Origin: Imbricaverruca yamaguchii
Taxonomy: Eukaryota > Arthropoda > Thecostraca > Neoverrucidae
Assembly (NCBI GenBank): GCA_034440575.1
Contig: JAOTOL010001559.1
Coordinates: 1,135,001-1,199,000 of the forward strand
Length of the DNA stretch: 64,000 nt
Direction: 5' to 3'
The position numbers were made by a program, and so were the translations under genes. The notes beneath the pieces are model-generated. The model was not told the DNA's origin, ran no database searches, and saw nothing but the letters and a program-made list of their open reading frames with translations. Positions 58,548-64,000 of the stretch are shown here, piece after piece; position 1 is the first letter of the stretch; every line of letters starts with the position of its first letter.

Positions 58548-60632
58548 AGACATAAAGACATAAAGACATAAAAGATTAGTGCAACTCTGAGCCACAAGGG
58601 CCCTTCTTGGTTGCACTCTGTACACTGAACCCGTTGCCCACCAAATCTGCCAATCAGCCCTCCCTGTAATACTGAAAAGCAAGCCCTCTATTCTTATAAT
58701 GATTGTCTATGCTGTTTTTAAAGATGTTCAATGTGCTGCTACTGACTATGTTTTCTGGCAGCTGGTTCCAGTGTTCCACTACCCTGTTGGTGAAGAAAGT
58801 TTGCCTTAACCTTGTTCTGCTGTGGTTAATTTTAATTTTGAATTTATGACCTCTAATTGCATCATTTCTGTTAAATTCAAACATTTCCCCAAGGTATCCC
58901 CTCTCCAGACCATTGACAAATTTAAAGACCTCGATGAGATCTCCTCTCAGCCTTCTATATCTAAGTGAAAACATATTCAATTTCTTCAATCTTTCCTCAT
59001 ATGCCAGGTTGCTTATGCCATTAACCATTTTTGTAGCCCTCTTTTGTACTCTCTCTAAAAGCCAACAATCTTTTTCATAGCTAGGAGACCAAGCTTGGAT
59101 GCAGTATTCCAAATGTGGCCTGACGTATGCACAGTAAAGCTTCCTGATCACTTCCTCACTTCTGTATGATACATTCCTATTTATTGCCCCGAGCATTCTC
59201 AGTGCCTTCTTCCTGGCTTCCTTGGTCTGTTCTGATGCCCCCAATTTTGTGTTTAGAATAACACCTAAATTCTTCTCCTGTTGAGTCACTGATAGCACTT
59301 GGCCACCCATCAAGTATGGAGCCTTCATATGCTGCTTACCTACATGCATGATTTTGCACTTATCAAAGTTAAATTTCATTTGCCATTCTTCGGACCACTT
59401 CACAAGTTCGTCTAAGTCTTTTTGCAGCGAGATATGCTCATCCTGACCTGTTATTGCCCTAAAGACCTTCAAATCATCTGCAAATTTCAAAACTTTACTG
59501 CTTAGGCCACTTTCAATGTTATTTACAAATATAATGAACAGTAATGGCCCTAGTACTGACCTCTGGGGGACTCCACTAAGAACATTTTGCCATGATGACT
59601 TTGTACCATTTAGCATCACTCTTTGCTGTCTATCTGAAAGCCACAACTCTATCCATTTTAAGATGCTACCTGCAATACCATGGGACTGAAGCTGTATCAT
59701 TAACCGTTTATGGGGTACCTTGTCAAAGGCCTTACTAAAGTCAAGATATGCTACATCAACCTGATTTCCCTGATCAAATTGTTCTGTGGCGAAGTTCAAA
59801 AAGTCCAAGAGGTTTGTGAGACACGATCGTCCTTTTCTAAATCCATGTTGAGTATCTTGAATCAATCTGCTACCTTCCAGATAACTAACTATTCTATCCT
59901 TGATAATTGATTCGAGTACCTTGCAGACTAGGGATGTGAGACTTATTGGCCTATAGTTTTCAACTTTCCCTCTTTCTCCTTTCTTGAAAATAGGAACTAC
60001 ATTTGCCCTTTTCCAATCGGTTGGAATTTCGTTATGTGAAACTGATCTACAAAATATTATACTAAGTGGAAATTCCAGTTCCTTTTCAGTTTCCCGCAAC
60101 ACCCTAGCATAAACATCATCAGGTCCTGCTGCCTTATTTGGCTTTATTTTCCTGACATGATTGTAAACAACATCACTACCAATGAAATCAACATCATTTG
60201 TCAGATCCCATGTAACTGAACTATGGTGTACGGTCGGCAGATTGGTCATATCTTCCAATGTAAACACTGATTTGAACTGCTTGCTCAGCTCCTCAACCAT
60301 CTCACTATCCTCACCCAATGTAGTCCCGTTTACTTCCAGTGGACCAATTGTGCTAGAAACTTTACTCAGCTTGTAGAAACTAAAGAACTTTTTACTGTCC
60401 CCATTACAGTTTCTAGCTAAATCCAGTTCCTTTGCTCGCTTTGCTGCTCTGGTTTTTTGCTTCACAGTGTCTCTAGCTTTTCGATACGCCTTTAGATTAA
60501 TGACATTTGAGGCTTCTTTAAAAACTCTAAATGCTAAATGTTTTCTTAGCCCTAATTGCTTTTATCACGTCTGGTGTAAGCCATGCTGGCTTTCCTACCC
60601 TTCTTTTGCGTCTTTGCTTTTGGGGGACAGAC
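58548..60632 (-). mobile_element. CR1-like LINE, copy C (5'-truncated, youngest copy)
   Basis: The element runs from a (TA)n tract at 60634 to three tandem 8-bp units (atgtcttt on the sense strand) at 58548-58574, the CR1-type 3' signature. It contains the 603-codon RT frame described separately; the piece upstream ([16 protein letters not shown], 60600-60550) is one frameshift away. Confidence 0.9.
58654..60465 (-). CDS. CR1-like LINE reverse transcriptase, open frame of 603 codons
   Basis: This is the C-terminal part of a CR1-type ORF2: RT copies element RNA at a nicked target. Motifs: [16 protein letters not shown] (about 108-123), [18 protein letters not shown], catalytic Asp in YLDFSKAFD (D242), [10 protein letters not shown] (298-307), FADD (328-331), and the thumb and C-terminal region to the stop. 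There are no internal stops, but R302 replaces the Gly normally found in the GVPQG motif, and the endonuclease half is missing, so it is almost certainly inactive. The frame starts at an internal Met; the real ORF began upstream. It is a transposon gene rather than a host gene. Confidence 0.85.
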   Translation of the reverse strand: MKQKTRAAKRAKELDLARNCNGDSKKFFSFYKLSKVSSTIGPLEVNGTTLGEDSEMVEELSKQFKSVFTLEDMTNLPTVHHSSVTWDLTNDVDFIGSDVVYNHVRKIKPNKAAGPDDVYARVLRETEKELEFPLSIIFCRSVSHNEIPTDWKRANVVPIFKKGERGKVENYRPISLTSLVCKVLESIIKDRIVSYLEGSRLIQDTQHGFRKGRSCLTNLLDFLNFATEQFDQGNQVDVAYLDFSKAFDKVPHKRLMIQLQSHGIAGSILKWIELWLSDRQQRVMLNGTKSSWQNVLSGVPQRSVLGPLLFIIFVNNIESGLSSKVLKFADDLKVFRAITGQDEHISLQKDLDELVKWSEEWQMKFNFDKCKIMHVGKQHMKAPYLMGGQVLSVTQQEKNLGVILNTKLGASEQTKEARKKALRMLGAINRNVSYRSEEVIRKLYCAYVRPHLEYCIQAWSPSYEKDCWLLERVQKRATKMVNGISNLAYEERLKKLNMFSLRYRRLRGDLIEVFKFVNGLERGYLGEMFEFNRNDAIRGHKFKIKINHSRTRLRQTFFTNRVVEHWNQLPENIVSSSTLNIFKNSIDNHYKNRGLAFQYYREG

Positions 60633-60900
<268 letters not shown>

Positions 60901-61368
60901 AGTACAGCTATTTCCATCGCGCATGTATGTATTGTAAATGGTATATAACGTTATCCACATCAGGAGACAATCAAAAGCCAATGCATCTGGGAACACAGAA
61001 AAAAAGCATATTTGATGGTACGCTTTGACTGAAACAAAATGCATTCGGAATTCTTTCTCGGTTGGCATTACGGTTCAGTCATGTGGCAAGCAGAACTTGT
61101 GTGAACCATGGCCCCACCACCCAACAGGGAATTCCAGCTCAACAGGAGCCATTAAAAAAAAAATGCTTAGCGTGACACCAATGCGTCGATATGGCCAGGC
61201 CGGTGCCACGTCGTCGGCCTTATCGGGCCAGTTACAAACGGACCTCCCCAGCCGAGGCTATCCGAGCGAACGAAGCGACTCCAATCCAGTCATTTTGAAT
61301 ATTACTATGTGGAACTATCTGAATATTTTGATGATAAACACAAAGAGAGCCGGACTGAGGGATGCATG

Positions 61369-61369
<1 letters not shown>

Positions 61370-61441
<72 letters not shown>

Positions 61442-61452
61442 TATACATATAT
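61370..61452. repeat. (TA)n microsatellite
   Basis: About 60 bp of pure TA followed by cacatatatatacatat. Confidence 0.97.
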
Positions 61453-61616
61453 ATCAATTTCGCCCTGCAGAAAACCGCGTTGTCCGCATAGTCTGCCATT
61501 ACACATATGCGGCGGTCCGTGCAGATGCGTGGTGCAAGTCTCCGTCGGGTTTCTGGCGTCTTTATGGGGTTAGTTACAGAGGGAATGTCAGCCTTCTGCA
61601 AGCGTCCTCAGCTGTT

Positions 61617-61853
61617 CTGCGCGCCGCGTCAGCTAGCGCGACCGCATGGTCTGTGCGCCATGTGAGCTAGCGCGACCGCATGGTCTGTGCGCCGCGTCAG
61701 CTAGCGCGACCGCATGGTCTGTGCGCCGCGTCAGCTAGCGCGACCGCATGGTCTGTGCGCCGCGTCAGCTAGCGCGACCGCATGGTCTGTGCGCCGCGTC
61801 AGCCAGCGCGACCGCATGGTCTGCGCGCCGCGTCAGTCAGCGCGACCGCATTG
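61617..61853. repeat. 34-bp minisatellite, seven copies
   Basis: The unit contains cgcgtcagctagcgcgaccg and catggtctgt. Copies 2, 6 and 7 have a few substitutions. GC-rich, with gctagc palindromes. Confidence 0.95.
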
Positions 61854-62753
61854 TAGTGAAGGTCCTTCTTCTTGGCTCGTGATAGACTAGAGGACCCGCG
61901 CGTCGCGATAACTCCGAATGCCAAAAATGATATGTTCTCTGCACGATATATTGTGCAGAAAGTATATTGAATATATAGAAAAACTCGCAATAATGTTCCA
62001 CGGCGACAGCAATCACTTTCAGTTCACAATTCGGAGGCCGAAATACAGTTGTTAATTTACGCACGCGACCGACAGCGATAGGTCCGCGCGGCTCGACAGT
62101 CCAGACACGTCTCACAGCGGGGGTCTGGCCACAGCCCTGGCTCAGACACGGCCGGAAGGCCGGTACAGGTCGCAGCAGCCGGGCGTTGGCCCGAAAACGC
62201 TGACTCGGTTCCGACGAGGGCCGGTGACCGCGTCGCCGGCGCCGGACGGACATGTACGGGCGTGACATGTGCCGGGCATGGTAGGTCGGCTGATTTACGG
62301 GGTCACAACACCCACAGTTAGATATTATACAATTAAAACAGTACGTGTCTAGCAACTCTGTTACAACACCACACTGAGGTGGAAAAGGTCGAAGTCAATT
62401 TATAGATTAATTCTGAACTCCACTTAGACAAATCACGGCCGTTTACATCACACACGAATAAAGAAACATACATGATACCGCAACAAAGTACAAACGGGTT
62501 CCTTTGATCGACTGAAGGTCCTACGCGGGTTAGTCTAGGGGTCTTTAAGGGGTACCCATGGCCCTGGTCCATGTTACTACACCTTATATTAATTGCAATG
62601 ATTTCACGTATAAGTCGGAATCACTATTCGCGCGCGCAATCACGATGTTCACGTTTTCGGCGTCCTGCAAACGTTCAGTCTGGTTCGGGGCGTTGGAACG
62701 TGGGTGACCGTCCCACGAGTCCAACGCTCGATGGTGTCTCACTCGCGGTTGGG

Positions 62754-63155
62754 TCACTGGTCGGAGTGACAATCCGGCCAGCTGTGACGTCGCTCCATGT
62801 GACGTCGCAGGTGAGACCTCGGCTCACCCGCAGTGGTTTCCGGCTCGCCACCGGCTGAGTCATCGCTCAGGCCGCCAGTCGCACCTGCAGAGGTGCCTGC
62901 GTTGTCAGCGGCGCTCGGCAGCGCCGTTCCGGTCGTCGAGTTACAGGGGCCGTCTGGGAGATAAGCAGCCTCCTCCCAGGTCGCCTCTGATGGTGGGAAT
63001 CCGTCCCACTCCACCAGGTACTCCATGTCAGTACTGCCTCGTCTGACAGCGAGCATGCGAGAGATACCGAAGTCCATGTCGTCAGCGGCGGCGTCGACGT
63101 CAGGTGGCTTGCTCCAGTCGGTGTCCTGTGGCAACTGGCGTGACCGTCTCGTCAC
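62754..63155 (-). CDS. Chromodomain-containing open frame, probably the tail of a retroelement integrase
   Basis: 133 codons. Residues about 28-70 form a chromodomain (DFGISRMLAVRRG, MEYLVEWDGFPPSEATWEE). Aromatic cage positions are F29, W50 and F53. Such domains read methylated histone tails and occur at the C-terminus of chromovirus (Ty3/Gypsy-type) integrases and in host proteins. The low-complexity tail after the domain and the repeat-rich setting favour a transposon fragment, but I see no integrase core or LTRs nearby. A host gene exon is an alternative. Confidence 0.6.
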   Translation of the reverse strand: MTRRSRQLPQDTDWSKPPDVDAAADDMDFGISRMLAVRRGSTDMEYLVEWDGFPPSEATWEEAAYLPDGPCNSTTGTALPSAADNAGTSAGATGGLSDDSAGGEPETTAGEPRSHLRRHMERRHSWPDCHSDQ

Positions 63156-63803
63156 GCCCGATTGTTAGATCGTGTTGCCGCTGGCTCGTGGCCAGCGCGG
63201 ATGACGATGATGTCTTCACCGAGCGGGAGGGGTTGGAGGTTTGAAGGTTGTGTTGCGGGACAGGCGGGAACAGAACTCGGTTTTCGTTTCAGAAGACAAT
63301 ATTCGATAACACCTGTTGCATCTACTAGCATCAATACCACGGGAATGATCAAGGCCGTGTAACATCAACAGGGCTGCCGTCTCGGGGCCGCTGTCAAGGC
63401 TAGGTAGCATCTAAATTTATCCTAAGTGTTTTCAAGTGATCGGGCAGCTGGGATTGAATATAAGACATCGCGTGGCAAAAACAGAGTTCCGTAAGTGGTT
63501 TTAAGTACAAGAAAGAGTAGGACAAGAATGATTTCGACCACGGACATTTTATAAAATAAACGACCTGTGTCACACTAGACATCAGGATAGGTGACGTCAC
63601 AACGTCACATCAACATCATTATGCCCATAAGGGGTTCCTTCATGGTGGTGCTACACGCATCACATTAATGGCACCGGCTATCATGCCTGAGGATGACGTA
63701 CTCACGTCACCTGACGTGGCGTCACTGCGCCAACAATACAATTACACAATCACTTGAGGTGACTCACAGGTATACTTCAACAATTCAACATTTCGGCTTT
63801 CTA

Positions 63804-64000
63804 CTTAAGCAATGACTGGAACATCATCATTTGTAATTTCATCTGCTTCATCATTGATTCATTTTGCATCTCCACAAAGCTCGCAAAGGCGCTAGCTTTA
63901 TTAGGCGTGACGTCGACACGGTCGGCATCAGCTTCGCAATCGGTGGAAGTAGCAGAGTCGTCGTGAATTTGAAGTTTGCACGGAGGACGATCATCATCAG
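63804..64000 (-). CDS. C-terminus of an unidentified protein (partial, runs off the window)
   Basis: A minus-strand frame open from the window edge for 65 codons to TAG at 63801-63803. It is Asp-rich first (KLQIHDDSATSTDCEADADR), then PNKASAFASFVEMQNESMM, and ends with a Met/Lys-rich helix (KQMKLQMMMFQSLLK). This layout, an acidic stretch then an amphipathic C-terminal helix, is common in small transposon-encoded Myb/MADF-like proteins, but I cannot identify it. The opening exon or start lies outside the window. Confidence 0.45.

Overview
The window is eukaryotic, repeat-rich genomic DNA, most likely from an arthropod. It has one spliced protein-coding gene with GT-AG introns, many LINEs and other transposons, and an interstitial (CCTAA)14 array, which is the arthropod telomere motif (TTAGG)n. 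I cannot name the species; a crustacean or chelicerate would fit.

The one clear host gene is on the + strand at 8547-26308. It is a complete ariadne-1 (ARIH1-type) RBR E3 ubiquitin ligase with ten coding exons and 514 codons. All RING1, IBR and RING2 metal ligands and the catalytic Cys are visible. Its introns have collected two hairpin-only micro-retroposons (introns 2 and 3), decayed copies of the exon 4 end and a TTAA-flanked MITE in a (TA)n tract (intron 4), a 60-bp minisatellite that runs into the exon 6 acceptor (intron 5), a tRNA-derived SINE (intron 6), a MITE fragment and a GTGC tract (intron 7), a fold-back repeat and an antisense R2/NeSL-type LINE (intron 8), and a fresh 226-bp tandem duplication (intron 9). 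A 32-bp minisatellite starts about 80 bp after the stop codon.

Around the gene, by region: 463-2566 (-), a hAT transposase with a broken BED finger; 4660-8335 (-), a decayed CR1-like LINE; 26.8-30.3 kb, nothing recognised; 30395-30464, the telomere-type array; 31.2-34.1 kb, TTAA MITEs; 35.05-36.7 kb, a Penelope-like element; 36.9-37.6 kb, a MITE; 37.86-38.15 kb, an (AC)n(TA)n tract; 40.0-43.15 kb, an APE-type LINE split into opposite strands; 43.25-43.6 kb, a 41-bp minisatellite; 44.1-45.1 kb, a MITE; 45.2-47.4 kb, a LINE fragment between two satellite blocks; 48.95-49.6 kb, a LINE RNase H end with an expanded 45-bp repeat; 50.4-55.5 kb, a second CR1 carrying two nested insertions; 58.55-60.63 kb, a third CR1 with a long open RT frame; 61.6-61.85 kb, a 34-bp minisatellite; 62.75-63.16 kb (-), a chromodomain reading frame; and 63.8 kb to the end (-), the C-terminus of an unidentified protein.

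The most interesting pattern is a set of 53-66 bp insertions made only of a 3'-terminal stem-loop and short tail, each between perfect 10-13 bp target-site duplications. A 28-bp truncated relative has a 15-bp duplication. The same terminal stem-loop ends a 5'-truncated RNase H LINE at 54362-54997, with a compensatory base-pair change. This suggests tiny parasites that carry just the 3' recognition hairpin of a resident LINE. A second theme is three TTAA-flanked MITE families with similar GC-rich ends and many AGGTCA nuclear-receptor half-sites.
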